Shown: one piece after another, positions 31,461-44,347 of the stretch
How the letters are laid out: each line of letters opens with the position of its first letter
How positions within the stretch are numbered: the stretch's first letter is position 1
Origin: Gadus chalcogrammus
Lineage: Eukaryota > Chordata > Actinopteri > Gadiformes > Gadidae
NCBI RefSeq assembly: GCF_026213295.1
Contig: NC_079414.1
Coordinates: 6,067,847-6,131,846 of the forward strand
Direction: 5' to 3'
DNA: 64,000 bases
Notes under the pieces: model-generated
Told to the model about the DNA's origin: nothing
The model's database searches: none
The model's input: only the letters and a program-made list of their open reading frames with translations
Position numbers and translations under genes: made by a program

Positions 31461-32657
31461 GCCTATATTTATATGTTTACAACATCAATCTCCCTATAAT
31501 ATGAACAAAATATGATCAGGTTATACTTTCTCTCTTGAAAACGGGCAAAACGCTAACGCTAACCCTAACCCGGAAAATGAATTAAAAAAACTACAAACGT
31601 TCGGAAAATGCAATACACTTAAGTGTGCGGCGCCATGTTTTCTGTAGTTCTAAAGCCCTTTGCATGTTACTATGGCACAGGCCTACTTTCTTTCAAAAGC
31701 TCATATCTTGGTCAATTAAAAACAACTGTGTATTATATACTATTGGTTCATCCAGGGCAATCCTGTCAGCCATGGAGAAGGGAACACAATGGCTATAAAT
31801 GGTCATATATAGCCAGTAGGCCTAATATGGAAATATTGATATGAAACATTAAGTAGTTTAAGGGGTAAATGGGGTCTAAACTGCTCCAAATTGAAAAGCA
31901 TGACTAAGGATAAGGTCACCATCAATATGTTGAACACATTTTGCCACTAAATATCCCTTAAAATATGTTTTAGTGATTTTATCCATCTTGGCTCTATGTA
32001 GGCTGTGAGAAAGTACACATCAGTAAGTGCCTTGGCAGTGAGCAAGATAAAAATGAATCTTTGTCGTAGGATGACAATGAAGACATCGTTGGAAAGGTCT
32101 TGATCTGCGGAGTACAAATATGCCACTGTGGACATTCTGGGTGGTTCCTGCTCCTCAGGAATGCCCTTTGAACCTTGAACCTAAGGCTCTTTTAAAGGCT
32201 TACAGAAAAGCAACACAATGTGATACATACATGGGGAAAACATTTTTGGAAAGCTCTTGACTTCTTCTATCATGGCCTTTGGCCTCATGGCCAAACCATC
32301 AAGGGGCGCTACTGGGTAGGGTCAAAACCAGATTTCACCCAAATTAACAATAGTAAAAATGAAATCTGACCAAATAAATGTGCTCCCCAGTCCCTAAAAC
32401 ATATAATACACTTGCGAAGTTCCTTGACACATTTTGACATAATGGAAAACGTTAATTAAACATTTTAGAACTACAAAAAACATGGCGCAGCACACTTAAG
32501 TGTATTGCATTTTCCGAACATTTGTAGTTTTTTTAATTCATTTTCCGGGTTAGGGTTAGCGTTAGCGTTTTGCCCGTTTTCAAGAGAGAAAGTCTAACCT
32601 GAACATATTTTGTTCATATTATAGGGAGATTGATGTTGAAAAAATATAAATATAGGC
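31461..32657. mobile_element. Foldback element with about 194-bp inverted arms
   Basis: Arms 31461-31654 and 32464-32657 are inverted copies at high identity, with a few substitutions. The arms contain gctaacgctaaccctaaccc, a telomere-like run, and a palindromic cacttaagtg. The 810-bp loop has no long open frame. No transposase and no target duplication recognised. Confidence 0.85.
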
Positions 32658-32699
32658 TCAGGGCGCAATCTATGTGCGCGCACGAGCGCGCCCTGAAAA

Positions 32700-33956
32700 A
32701 AAAAAAAAAAACTAAACTCAAAACAAAACTCGCCAGTTGTCTAGACTACCGCTCATTTCCATGTCAGGTTAGTGGAGTGGGCGCTGGGGCGCCCTCATTG
32801 TCACGTCAACTTGCTGGACAGTAGTCAAGTTGTAAATAAACAACCCGGTCTCACGAAAATTCGTGACACTGTCATGTTATTTTAATCTATTTATTGTGAT
32901 CAGGGTCACGTATTTTCTACATTTACGTGTTGAGGAGCACAATTATCCAACTCATGTATTTAAATTGGAAGTATTTGTCGTGTCACTAAGCACGACTTCC
33001 AAACTAAGGTTCTGTCCGGCAGCGTTCTCCCAAATCTCCGTACAGAACATTGATTGTTATATTGTTATATTGAAATTGTGGACGAGCGGACAACGTCCGA
33101 GCGGACGTTGCCATGACATCTAGAAATCATACCGTATTTAATGGGTTTAATGGGTTATCAATAAAATGGCTGTGTAGGGGTTGATTATAACTCGTGAATA
33201 ATAGGCTATTGTTTATACCACGGCCAGGGGGAATACTCGTATTCCACGACGCGGGGGTCCGTCAGATAGATGTTATACCTTGTTATCTGAATGGGAAATG
33301 CAATATTTTAGGACAGATACACCATTAATCGTGTTTCTAATGACATTTCTAGCGAGAAATATAGCCTGCCTTTTCCTTAGATAATCTTCAGCCAGTGATT
33401 GTGTCTGATCTTTAGTTTATGGTTATTAGGACGATTTTATCCACTCGCTCGCATGTTTCAACAACACAGTCTCACTCCGAGAACGTCAAATACCGACTGT
33501 TGGCAAAGGCACTTTAGCGTCGGTAACTGACGGGAAAGGTAGGCCTATCCTTTGCCGTCGGTCGGTGACGGGAAAGGTACCCTTCGGCGTCTCCTGCAGA
33601 CGGAATGGGGAGTCACCTTTGATTCTGAGAAATTGTGACAATTCACGGATATATTAAATGCAGGTGCGCTGCTCTGTAGGCAAACCGCGATGGAAAAAGG
33701 GTAGATGCTTCATCTGTTCTTTTTAGAATTGTATGCCTTTTATCTAGCCATCTATTGTCTTGTTTTTGAATATGTGAATGAAAGTCTGCGTCGATGCCTC
33801 GCAAGTCCAGTGTCGCGAGCGGACGTTGCCATGACATCTAGAAATCATACCGTATTTAATGGGTTATTATCATTAATATTGATGTGTAGGGGTTGATTAT
33901 AGCTCGTGAATAATGTTGTTTCTACCACGGCAGCAGGGCGTGCATTAACTCCTGAT
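32700..33956. other. Repeat mosaic without genes
   Basis: A 100-bp segment at 33092-33206 (gagcggacgttgccatgac…) is repeated directly at 33816-33917. 33270-33465 is an inverted, diverged copy of 42885-43210. 33460 starts another acacagtctcactccga terminus. An A-rich tract lies at 32694-32711. No coding sequence recognised. Confidence 0.5.
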
Positions 33957-36900
33957 ATAGCAACACATTCTCACTCCGAGCGCGTCGATTTTTGACGAAC
34001 GGTCAGTGACTTTGGCTTCAGCGTCTGACGCAAAAGGGTACCCTTTTGCTTCTTTTAATATATGAAGCTATTCATCCCATTGGCTAACGGAAGACCCGTT
34101 GGCTGCACATTAACGGCGATTTTACAGTGAAATCTGTGACATTACTCAACACAACTACACCAACGTGTCCTTGTTAATTACACAACATGTATTGTTAAGG
34201 CTATGGACATCAGTTGTCCTGTTTTGTGCTTTGATTGAGAGAAACAATAATTTTTTTGATCAGTGTTGGGTAGCTGACGTTGTTGCTATGGAGACCACGT
34301 CCGGCCGCTATGTTTGACAACTGACAGAGCAACCCTATCTCGTCGAAATTAGGTTCCCAGAGAACTATTCGGCATTCTCAATTACGTTTGTCTGAAAAAC
34401 GTATTTTGTCCGTGATTACGTTTTATTGAACATATCGCAAATATGAATTCGTTCTCAGGCTATTTTTTGCCATTTATTTACCGTGTTACTATGGCAGAAT
34501 AAAGGATAAATTCATGCATTATCATTCAACTTGAACATGTGTTTTTACAGTACAGCGTGGCGGAGGGATGACATATGTTGGCCAACCCGGAAGTGAGCGT
34601 CGCCCTGGGTTTCCTTGACAACAAGCCAACGGGTTTTTCCATTGGATTTTGGATTGTTGCAGAAAATTTTGCATTTTTGAAGCACCTTCTCAAAAACTGA
34701 AAATAAATAAATAAATAAATATAAATAACCGTGCTCCAAAGAACGAAATGTAAACCAATGCATCCTGAATGGGAGTGTTTCTCCGATTTTTCCTGGACGC
34801 TATTTCCCCGACGTCACTTGTCTGTCATGGTTGCTATGTTGGTGGCTATCGACCGCCCCCTCTAATCCTTACATGGCTCTAAAAACCACGCGGCAAAGGA
34901 GCTGCCGTCAATTGTGTTGTTTTTGTCGTAAACTAGGGTCCGAGGGTTAAAAAATAGACAGATATTCCAAGGTATCCTAAAAGGCAGTTTGGATGTTTTT
35001 ATTTTCTGCAGTTTAGACTTCTTCTGTAACCTATTTTTGAAAGCAAAACACCAAGTTCATTGATTTAACGAGGCAGGGTTATTTGAAACAATTTATTAAA
35101 TAAATATTTGTGAGAGGTCATTCCTTCTCCTGTGTTTGCTTCCTATTTATGTCTAGTGTACGCCCCTGGCTACTTTCCACAAGCACCCCCCCACCCCATA
35201 TGGATTTGGAGAATTGTTGCCACGTCCCAGTGGTGGTGGTATCATATATGAAAGAAGGCATTTAATTATACTTCAATGATCAATTAGGAGGCCAAAGCCC
35301 TAAAGGAAGTGATGCAATAGGTGACTGAGTCGAAAACAGTTACAAGTAAGCTGTACCTTGGGGTCTCTTATATGTCAAAGGGGGTCTCAAAGGACGCATA
35401 CGCATCAACCTGTGGCTTCAGCCCTACAGGAAATGACTCAGCAAGTGCTCCACCTCGTTGCACCTCACCCAGCGGCTCGCTTGCAAGATTTTGGCCTGAA
35501 GTTCTTCCGAGACCTACACCTTAGCCATCCAACATGCATATCTGAGAATCAGGCCTCTCTTTAATAATGACAAAAAGTTATGAGAGAAATACACATGAAC
35601 TTTTTGTTATCTCATAAGCGGCGTCGTGCCGGCTCCTTTTGACCTTTTGACCCCAGACTTCAAAAACGTAGCCACAGGCCAGCTGTGTCTACACACCTTA
35701 AGCCACAAGTGTACACCTCCATCCTACAAAAAATGGGGACTAGAAACTAACCTCTGTCTTATGTACATTTACTGTACTGTTGGAGGTCACGCCCCTTTTC
35801 CGGCCTTTACGAGATAACTAGGGATGCAAAAATGTTAACACACATTTCCCGGGGTCCCGAGAACGACATATCCGAGATTTGGAGTTCTAGTCCTTAGAGA
35901 AAAAAAGTTTTCCCAAATGAACTGTCATTTGGACAAAGCCCCTCAGAAGTGTTGCCTGCAAGCCCTGATGGTTCAGAATGTGGTGGAAAAACAGTTTTTG
36001 AGATAGGAAGGTCCTACCGCCCTATCTAATTTTAATACATTATTCTAGGGCCTAACTGGGACCCCCCCACCGAAATTTGGCCCGGTCGGACCCCGAGGGC
36101 AGGAATTCTAGGGCCTAACTGGGGCCCCCGCAACGAAACTTGGCCCGGCCCCCTTCCTGCCCTCGGGGTCCGACCGGGCCAAGTTTCGGTGCGGAGGTCC
36201 CAGTTAGGCCCTAGAATAAGGTATTAAAATTTCAGGGCGGTAGGACCTTCCTATCTCAAAAACTTTTTCCACCACATTCTGAACCATTAGGTCTTGCAGG
36301 CTACACTTCTGAGGGGCTTTGTCCAAATGACACTCCATTTGGGAAAACTTTTTTTCTCTAAGGGCTAGAACTCCAAATCTCGGATATGTCGTTCACGGGG
36401 CCCCGGGAAATGTGTGTAAACATTTTAGCATCCCTAGCTATCTCGAAAAGGTCGGCAAAGGGGCGTGACCTCCAACAGTACAGTAAATGTACATAAGACA
36501 GAGGTTAGTTTCTAGTCCCCATTTTTTGTGGGATGGAGGTGTACATTTGTGGCTAAAGGTGTGTAGACACAGCTGGCCTGTGGCCACGTTTTTGAAGTCG
36601 GGGGTCAAAAGGTCAAAAGGAGCCGGCACCACGCCGCTTATGAGATAACAAAAAGTTAATGTGTGTTTCTCTCATAACTTTTTGTCATTATTAAAGAGAG
36701 GCCTGATTCTCAGATATGCATGTTGGATGGCTAGGGTGTAGGTCTGGGAAGAACTTCAGGCCAAAATCTTGCAAGCGAGCCGCTGGGTGAGTTGCAACGA
36801 GATGGAGCACTTGCTGAGTCATTTCCTGTAGTGCTGGAGCCACAGGTTGAAGCGTATGCGTCCTTTGAGACCCTCTTTGATGTATAAGAGACCCTATACA

Positions 36901-37388
36901 TATACAGCTTACTTAAATGTTGTCAACTCAGTCACCTATTGTATCACTTCCTTTAAGGCTTCGGCCTCCTAATTGATCATTGTAGGCTATAATTGAATGC
37001 CCTCTTTCCTATATATATGATACCTCCACCACTGGGACGTGGCAACAATTCTCCAAATCCATATGGGGAGGGGGGGGATGCTTGTGGACAGTAGGGGTTT
37101 ACCCTAGACATAAATAGGAAGTAAAATCAGGAGAAGGAATGACCTGTCACAAATATTTATTCAATAAATTGTTTCAAATAACCCTCCCTCGTTAAATCAA
37201 TGAGCTTGGTGTTTTGCTTTCAAAAATTAGTTATAGAAAAAGTCTAAACTGCAGAAAATAAACACATCCAAGCTGCCTTTTAAGGATACCTTGGAATATC
37301 TGTCTATTTTTCAACCATCGGACCCTAGTTTACGACAAAAACAACCCAATTGACGGCAGCTCCTTTGCCGCGTGAGCCACGAGTATTA

Positions 37389-37723
37389 CCCTGCGTTCAC
37401 ACCAAAAGATGCAAAAAGTTGACGCGCGTCGTGATCCCATTCAAAGTGAATGTAGAGACGCTTTGCTGCCGCAGCATTTGCTGCCGAGAAAACGGGCAGC
37501 AAAACTTGATTTGAGGCGCGTCAAAATCTGATTTGCGGCGCGGCACGGGCGAAGGGCGCTTTCACGTATTTTGCAGCGCGTCAAATGCTGCTCGAGTTGA
37601 AATATTTCTACTTTTGACGCGCGTCAAGAGTTTGACGCGCCGCAAAACTTGATTTGACGCGCCACAAAACTCAGGCGTCAACGCGTTCGGGCAGCAAATG
37701 CATCTTTTGGTGTGAACGCAGGG
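37389..37723. mobile_element. Harbinger MITE with TTA target duplication
   Basis: The ends ccctgcgttcacaccaaaag and its exact complement bound 335 bp. TTA lies on both sides (37386-37388 and 37724-37726), the PIF/Harbinger-type 3-bp TWA target. It is present only in the right arm of the foldback, so it inserted after the arms formed. Confidence 0.92.
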
Positions 37724-38264
37724 TTAGAGGGGGCGGTCGATAGCAACCACCATAGCAACCATGACGGTCAAGTGACTGGATTCAGCCCCGTTGAAAAAAA
37801 TAGAATAGCCTACCTCCCTACACACTCAGTAGTAGATTAATGATATTTAAATTATTATGACCATGAAGTCTTTATTTGCATGGGTTTACATCTCGTTGTG
37901 TAGCATGGAAAATTCGGAGAAACACTCCCATTCAGAATGCATTGGTTTACACTTCGTTCTTTGGAGCACGGTTATTTTTATTTATTTATTTATTTTCCGT
38001 TTTTGAGGAGTTGAGGATTTTTCTGCAATAATCCAAAATCCGTTGGAAAACCCGTTGGCTTTTTGTCAAGGGAACCGAGGGCGACGCTCACTTCCGGGTT
38101 TGCCAACATACGTCATCCCTCTCCACCACTCTGTACTGTAAAAACACATGTTCAAGATGAATGGTAATGCATTAATTTATTCTTTATTCTGCCATAGTAA
38201 CACGGTAAATAAATGGCAAAAATAGGCTGAGAACGAAGTTGTATTTACGATATTGTAGCGACCC

Positions 38265-38600
38265 TGGGACAGTTAAATAGTTTGTGTGTTATGTGTTGCA
38301 TTGTATTTCGTTGTCCGTTATGCCAGTTGTTCTGTGTGCATGTATTGTAATGTTCTTCTTGTCAATCAGTGTGGGGGCGAATCATTAGGTCAGCTGGGGG
38401 AGGGCCTTGGAAGAACACGAGGGTGGGGGCCTGCACATGAGTGAGACCGTGTTGGGGGTTGCCGGGGTAACCAGGGTTTGTTTTGGGTGGGATTTCTGCC
38501 GTTGGTTACGGGTTTCAGTGACCTGGTTTTGGTTCATTAAAAGTTCCTTCAATTGCTAATGACTCGACATCGTTATGTCACCGGCCTGGTCATTACAATA
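38265..38600. mobile_element. Unclassified insertion in the right foldback arm
   Basis: The left arm runs uninterrupted where the right arm holds about 330 bp (tattgtagcgaccctggg… to …cctggtcattacaa). No inverted ends are obvious. The interruption itself is the evidence. Confidence 0.55.
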
Positions 38601-38950
38601 TGTTCAATAAAACGTAATCACGGACAAAATACGTTTTTTAGACAAACGTAATTGAGAATGCCGAATAGTTCTCTGGGAACGTAATTTTGATGAGAAAGGG
38701 TTGCAACGTCAGTTGTCAAAAAAAGCGCACGGACGTGGCCTCTATAGCAACGACCTCAGCTTCAGAAACTGGCCGCATTCGACGCATGGGGTTTTCAGCA
38801 GCCATCGGGTCCCCCGTCAAAGGGTTATTGTAACTAGTTGAAAACCCCATGCGTCTAAAAAAGCAGCGCCAGGGTACCCTTTTGCGTCAGAAACTGAAGC
38901 AAAAGTCACTGACCGTTCGTCAGAAATCGACGCGCTCGGAATGAGAATGT

Positions 38951-40765
38951 GCATCAGCCCTTCCTCCTCCGCCTCTTCTATTCTTCTAATTATTATCCTT
39001 ATTATTATCCTTCTTATTATTATCCTTCTTATTATTATCCTTCTTCTTCTTATTATTATCCTTCTTATTATTATCCTTCTTCTTATTATTAGGGGTCCAA
39101 GCCAACAGGTTGGATCCCTATTGTTTTTGTAAGGATTATTATACTTACTGGCTTGAAAGTGGGACCACAGCCCAAACCGTAAATGGTGCACACGCGCCAA
39201 TTGCATGACTAGATCCAGGTACGGCACCGCTACTCAGATAACCAAATCCAGACACGCCGGCCACTAGGTGGCGCTATACCAAGGAATACGCGTTTGGGGC
39301 TATAACTCCCACACCGAACCTCCCAGAGTCCAAAAACTTGTACACACAGATGCACTGGAGTCTGCTGCATCTTTTGGCCTAGGCCACGCCCATTTGCGTC
39401 TATGAATATTTTTCGCTAAATCGCGAAAACCGCTAAACTGTTTTTTCGCTACTCCTCACACATTTCTTGACTGATTGACACCAAACTTTGCACACGACAT
39501 CTTCAGACACACACGAAATCAAATCGTTAGAAACAATTTTGATCCGACCGTCGACGACGAAACGGTAGCGTTTTGAATATTGGTTTATGAGCTAAATTAG
39601 ACGTGGAAAATCAAAAATCCAAAGAAATCCAAAATTAGAAATCGGATCGAGTCCAAATTTTACACACATGTTGGTGCTAACCTTAACGGCGTTCGATAAA
39701 AAATTCGGAAAATTACGCCCTCAGGGGGCGCAATAAACGAGGAAATTGTATATCTTCTACAAAATTTCGCCGCGAAAACGCTACACTGACATCTCGCTAC
39801 TCCTACCACAGTCAAATCCTTTGTATCCACAGGTTCAGGGTGGCGAAATGCACATTTCTTGGACCCCTGCATAACTGCTTGCAGTTCTAGTTATCCTTCT
39901 TCTTCTTCTCCTTCTCCTTCTCCTTCTCCTTCTCCTCCTCCTCCTTCTTCTTCTTCTTCTTCTTCTTCTTCTTCTCTTCCTCCTCTGTGATAGTGTGTGA
40001 ACTGGTTGAACTGAGTGTGTCTCAGGGCCAAATGGTGAGACTTGGCAGCTCTGTCAGTTGTGAAACAAAACGGACGGACGTGGTCTCTATAGCAACGACC
40101 TCAGCTACCCAACACTGATCAAAAAAACGATTGTTTCTCTCAATCAAAGGACCAAACAGGACAACTGATGCCCAGAGCCTTAACCCATACATGTTGTGTA
40201 ATTAACAAGGACACGTTGGTGTAGTTGTTTTGAGGAATGTCACAGATGTCACTGTAAAATCGCCGTTATTGTGCAGCCATCGGCTCTTCCGTTAGCCAAT
40301 GGGATGAATGCTTATAGCTTCATATATTGCCGTGGAGGGATTACTTTGTAATGAGTGGAAAAACCCCTGCGTCGAAAAAAGAAGCACAAGGTCCTCCGTT
40401 AGCCAATGGGATGAATGCTCATAGCGTCTCTATGTGCAGCCATCGGCTCTTCCGTTAGCCAATGAAATGAATGCTCATAGCTTCATATATTGCCGTGGAG
40501 GGATTACATTGCAATGAGTGGAAAACCCCCTGCGTAGAAAAAAGAAGCGCAAGGTCCTCCGTTAGCCAATGGGATATGAATGCTCATAGCGTCTCTGTGC
40601 AGCCATCGGGTCCCCCGTCAAAGGGTTACATTGTAACTAGTTGAAAACCCCATGCGTCTAAAAAAGCAGCGCAAGGGTACCCTTTTGCGTCAGAAACTGA
40701 AGCAAAAGTCACTGACCGTTCGTCAGAAATCAACGCGCTCGGAGTGAGAATGTGTTGCTATTTTA
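38951..40765. repeat. Microsatellite-bounded repeat and partial foldback-end copies
   Basis: 38966-39092 is a (TTA/TTC)n tract. 39093-39893 starts with ggggtccaagcc and ends gcttgcagttctagtta, followed by (TTC)n at 39895-39975; this repeat type bounded by (TTA)n/(TTC)n is common in fish. From 40020 to 40765 there are several partial copies of the foldback end (ccatcgg…ccgttagccaatgggatgaatg), finishing with agtgagaatgtgttgcta. Confidence 0.6.
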
Positions 40766-40853
40766 TGTTGAAATGCGACGTAATCCAGTGTTCACGAAAA
40801 TATACACTGTCAACGTATGCTTTTGGCGACTGGGTTGGCTCTCAGATAAACGT

Positions 40854-42624
40854 CAGGGTGTCCGCGGAGGTCTTAAAAGTCTTAAAAAGTCTTAAATTCA
40901 TTTTTCTAAATTTAAGGCCTTAAAAAGTCTTAAATTCGTCAAAAATGTCATATGCTGGTCTTAAATTTATAACTCAGAGGTCTTAAATTTGTCGGGGCAG
41001 GGTTATTTTATTTATTTATTTTCTCGCGGGACTTTTCGGGAAGGAGATGTACGAGGGGCTACTTTCTTGCTAGCTGCATATATAAACGGATGTCTGCGCG
41101 CTTGCTAGCTAGTCTGCAACAATGGGTAAATGCAAGTTCAACGTCAGTTGGCTGGAAGACGTCCGTTTCCGAGGTTGGCTAGCGTCCGTTGCCAACCCAG
41201 AACAGGCCAGATGCATTCCGTGCAAAAGTAGCCTACATTCAAGCACCATGGGGATTAAGGCTGTCGTCAGCCATATGCAGAGCCAAAAACATAAAACCTC
41301 TGCCTGGAGCCACACACAGACCCCAGCCATTTCTACGTTTTCCATCTCTGCCCCGGCGCCACCGCCGCAGACGGTCCGCGCTGCTAGCACTGACCTGAGG
41401 GTAGCATTTGGTGCGACACCTACACTGAAAGCGGAGGTGTTGTGGATTCTAAACACAGTGGTCAAGCACCAGTCCTACAACTCGAATGAGGGGATAGGAG
41501 ATCTCTTCGGTTTGATGTTCCCTGACTCTCAAATCGCGAGCACCTTTACTGCTGGAAGGGACAAAACGGCGTATATAACTCGCTTCGGACCAGCGCCTTT
41601 CATCCGAAATGAGCTAATCTGCAGCGTCAACAAGGCTGATTTTGTTTTGATATTTGAGACGTTGAACCACGCCACTAAAAGCAAGCAACTTGACGTGCAC
41701 GTCCGATATTGGGTCGGAGATCGAGTGCATTCCCGGTACTTGGGCTCGCAATTCATGGGGCCCCACATATATGGGGGTAAAAGGGATGATGATACATAAT
41801 ATTTTTTAGACAATATGCTGAATCTTTTCACTTACGAATTAACACGGTCGGCTATTTTTGCCAGCACGCCACCCTAGCCATATTATGGGCAACCGTGTTC
41901 CCCTTGGCTGTGATTTGAACTTTGAATTCCTCGTAGGAGTTCATAATAATACATTGCTCGCCTTGGATGAAATACACCGCTCTTGCGCGATTTATTTTGC
42001 ATAAGGGTGAGTCAAATGACGCGAGAAACGCCCCTTTTATGTGAACGCGCATTGAACCTAAAGCGGAAAACCTGGTTCTACTAATTGAATCTAAAGTGAG
42101 CGTCGTGGTACCATTTAACTGTGATTGCGAGTTGCGGCTCTGTCGAGCCAGGTTTTCCTAAGAAAGCCTGGGTATGTTCAACGAGGTTCGTGGTATACCC
42201 CCCAGGTCTTACTGAAGGCATTTATTTAATGGTGAAAATAAAATTAATCAGTGGCGTAAATATCGACGGTGCAACCGGTGCAGCTGCCCGGGGGCCCAGA
42301 CGCTGTCACCCCCCTCTCAACAACTCACAACTTGGGTGCACCATAAATACGTGCTGGTGCACCCAAATTAAAAATTTTGGCGCACCAGTGCACCCAAGGA
42401 AAAAGTTAGTCTGGAGCCCTGGAGTATCACTTTATGTTCAATAAACAGACAGAAAGTAAACTTGAATGAGTCTCATTGAGTGACACGCATGCTATGCTTG
42501 GGTTGTAATACAGCGGGATCCCCCCCACCATCGCCGGTTTAAGGTCTTAAATTTCATTCAAGGTGGTATTAAAAAGGTCTTAAAAAGTCTTAAATTTGAC
42601 TTGCTGAAACCTGCAGATACCCTG
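40854..42624. mobile_element. DNA transposon with cagggt/accctg ends and 5-bp duplication
   Basis: The ends cagggtgtccgcgg and ctgcagataccctg are inverted. Both subterminal regions carry repeated gtcttaaaaagtcttaaa. aacgt lies on both sides (40849-40853 and 42625-42629). It encodes the N-terminal part of a transposase-like protein (41122-41799). A hAT-gene fragment near 42280-42425 shares aaaaagttagtctggagccc with 4130-4150. Confidence 0.75.
41122..41799 (+). pseudogene. Transposase-like protein, N-terminal portion (truncated)
   Basis: The ATG at 41122 starts MGKCKFNVSWLEDVRFRGWL. A Cys-x2-Cys…His-x4-His finger follows (CIPCKSS…HMQSQKHK). Then come EVLWILNTVVKHQSYNSNEG, MFPDSQIASTF, YITRFGPAPF and KQLDVHVRYWV. 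This is a recurrent fish transposon protein that I recognise but cannot name to superfamily. About 225 residues remain, and after QFMGPHIYGG the frame ends early. The expected Asp in the 'MFDESL' region reads IFETLN, so a catalytic residue may be lost. No longer functional by itself. Confidence 0.65.
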
Positions 42625-42629
42625 AACGT

Positions 42630-44340
42630 GTTTCACGTCACAGGGTTTGGGAGGAAGGGGCGGGCCTTCTGAGAGGGGGTTCCGGGGGTTTCCTTCCGGG
42701 CGGGAGTTTTGGTTGTTGTATTTTTCCGTTGGAGCTGTGCCTGCCTGTCCGATTGTGGAATCCAATAAACCTGCTATCAAGCTTACTTCGCTCACATCCG
42801 CTTACATAAAGTAACGGTTTAATAACACAAACGCAGGAAACACGTGAGCTGTTAGTTTAGCGAAAGCAGCGTCCCTAGCAACCTGACGTCGTTGAAACAT
42901 GAGAGCGAGCCGATTAAATCTTCCTAATAACTATAAAACTAAAGATCAGACACAATCACTGACTGAAGATTATGCAAGTAAAAAGTATATTTCTCGCTAA
43001 AAATGTTATTAGAAACACGTTTAACGGTGAATCGATCCTAAAATATTGCATTTCCCATTCAGATAATAAAGATTAATAAAGATCATACACATTCACTGAC
43101 TGAAGATTATGCAAGGAAAATGTAAATTTCTCGCTAGAAATGTCATTAGAAACACGTTTAATGGTGTATCTGTCCTAAAATATTCCATTTCCCATTCAGA
43201 TAATAACGATTAATATGGCTACGTAACAATTTCACCAAATGCTAGGAGAACGTATCGCCCCCTGTTGGTGCTATTCCCCCATTCATTTCGAATGGAGAAG
43301 GACGCATGTTCAGGGTGAGTTTTTTGGTCAGGCAAAGCGTGACCCTGAACACGCCTTGCGATGTGGACAGACGTATCTATTTTACGCCTTGGCGTGATAC
43401 CGGGAGAGGGTTAGCTAGGCGCGTCCCGAGCAACCACGAGCGGCCCCGAGAATTCAGAATGTCGTTATTTGCATGACCGCTAGAGGCGCTACATTTTGAT
43501 ACGCTCCAGTGGGTCGTAATTTGGGGCGGTACAAACGACCTATGCAGTCGTATTTTCTAGGAGGACAGGCTGGACAAGCTGTTGCGGTTCGGGATTATAC
43601 ACAGCGTTATAACAAGGATTCAGGAGGTTATTTCTAAAGGTTTACAAAGGAAAGTGACAGTAAAAGAAAGTCTTCATTTTCATCCAGAGTTACGAGTTGT
43701 CTGATATGAGGAAAGTGACGATTTCTCCGTCAAGTGAACCGTCCGTCTTTGCTCTTTTTTTGCCAACCAGTTTACGTGCGGGATTCCAGAATCAAAACGA
43801 TAACATTCAACGTGTCTATTAATATGGCCAGCAACATTTTACACCTGTTGTTTTGCACTACAACAGATGTTGAACACCAACATGCTTATGTAAAATCAGC
43901 ATAGTACCATATTCAGCTATGGACAGATCACATACGGAATGCAGGGAATTGGATGTCCGGCTGGTGTTTTCATCGCGAAGTTTTGCCTTCTTGGGGCCAA
44001 AAAAATCGGATAATACTTATTTTCTGTGACACATTGCACTTGTAACAAGCTTGACTTTTCGAATTTTCCCGTCGCGCACATAGCATTGTTCTGCGTTGTG
44101 CGTCATAGCCTACGTCAGCCTACACAGACAATGTCCTAAATAAAATTAAATGCTAATATGATAAATATAACAAAAACGGTGGATGTCAATAATTTCATGA
44201 AAAATCATGTTGTATGATAAAATTCTACAAAAAAAAAAAAAAGTATTGATTTGTTCAGAAAACGTTCTCTCTTGTAGATACAGCCAGGGACCGCCAGGGG
44301 GGTGCTGCAGCACCCTAAGCACCCCCACTTCCCGCGTCCC
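42630..44340. other. Repeat mosaic without genes
   Basis: 42943-43075 and 43080-43210 are tandem copies of a 130-137-bp segment (tcactgactgaagattatgc…), with an inverted relative at 33270-33465. 43230-43560 looks like a MITE-type sequence with cgccccctgttgg and gaggcgctac motifs. 44230-44245 is an A-run. No coding sequence recognised. Confidence 0.45.
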
Positions 44341-44347
44341 TGGTTAA

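Larger units (their letters stand above)
33957..38950. mobile_element. Large foldback (5 kb) with arms over 2 kb
   Basis: Left arm 33957-36105 and right arm 36154-38950 are inverted copies around a 48-bp centre. Landmarks pair throughout: the acattctcactccgagcgcg ends, the aaataaataaataaat tract, and the gaggggctttgtccaaatga block. The right arm is longer because it holds a Harbinger MITE (37389-37723) and a separate insertion at about 38265-38600. Both arms carry the same short open frame (35626-35817 and 36438-36632, complement), a by-product of symmetry. No transposase is visible. A further partial repeat of the outer end runs to 40765. Confidence 0.85.

Noticed and set aside
35626..36632. 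Matching small frames on opposite strands (PAPFDLLTPDF…)
   Set aside because: They are mirror copies in the two foldback arms. The symmetry explains their presence and nothing supports translation.
38817..39227. 136-codon minus-strand frame with repeated IIIRR
   Set aside because: It is the translation of a (TTA/TTC)n tract joined to foldback sequence; no domain and no coding bias.
41529..41831. Minus-strand frame overlapping the transposase-like gene
   Set aside because: Shadow of the plus-strand frame, which has the recognisable finger and family motifs.
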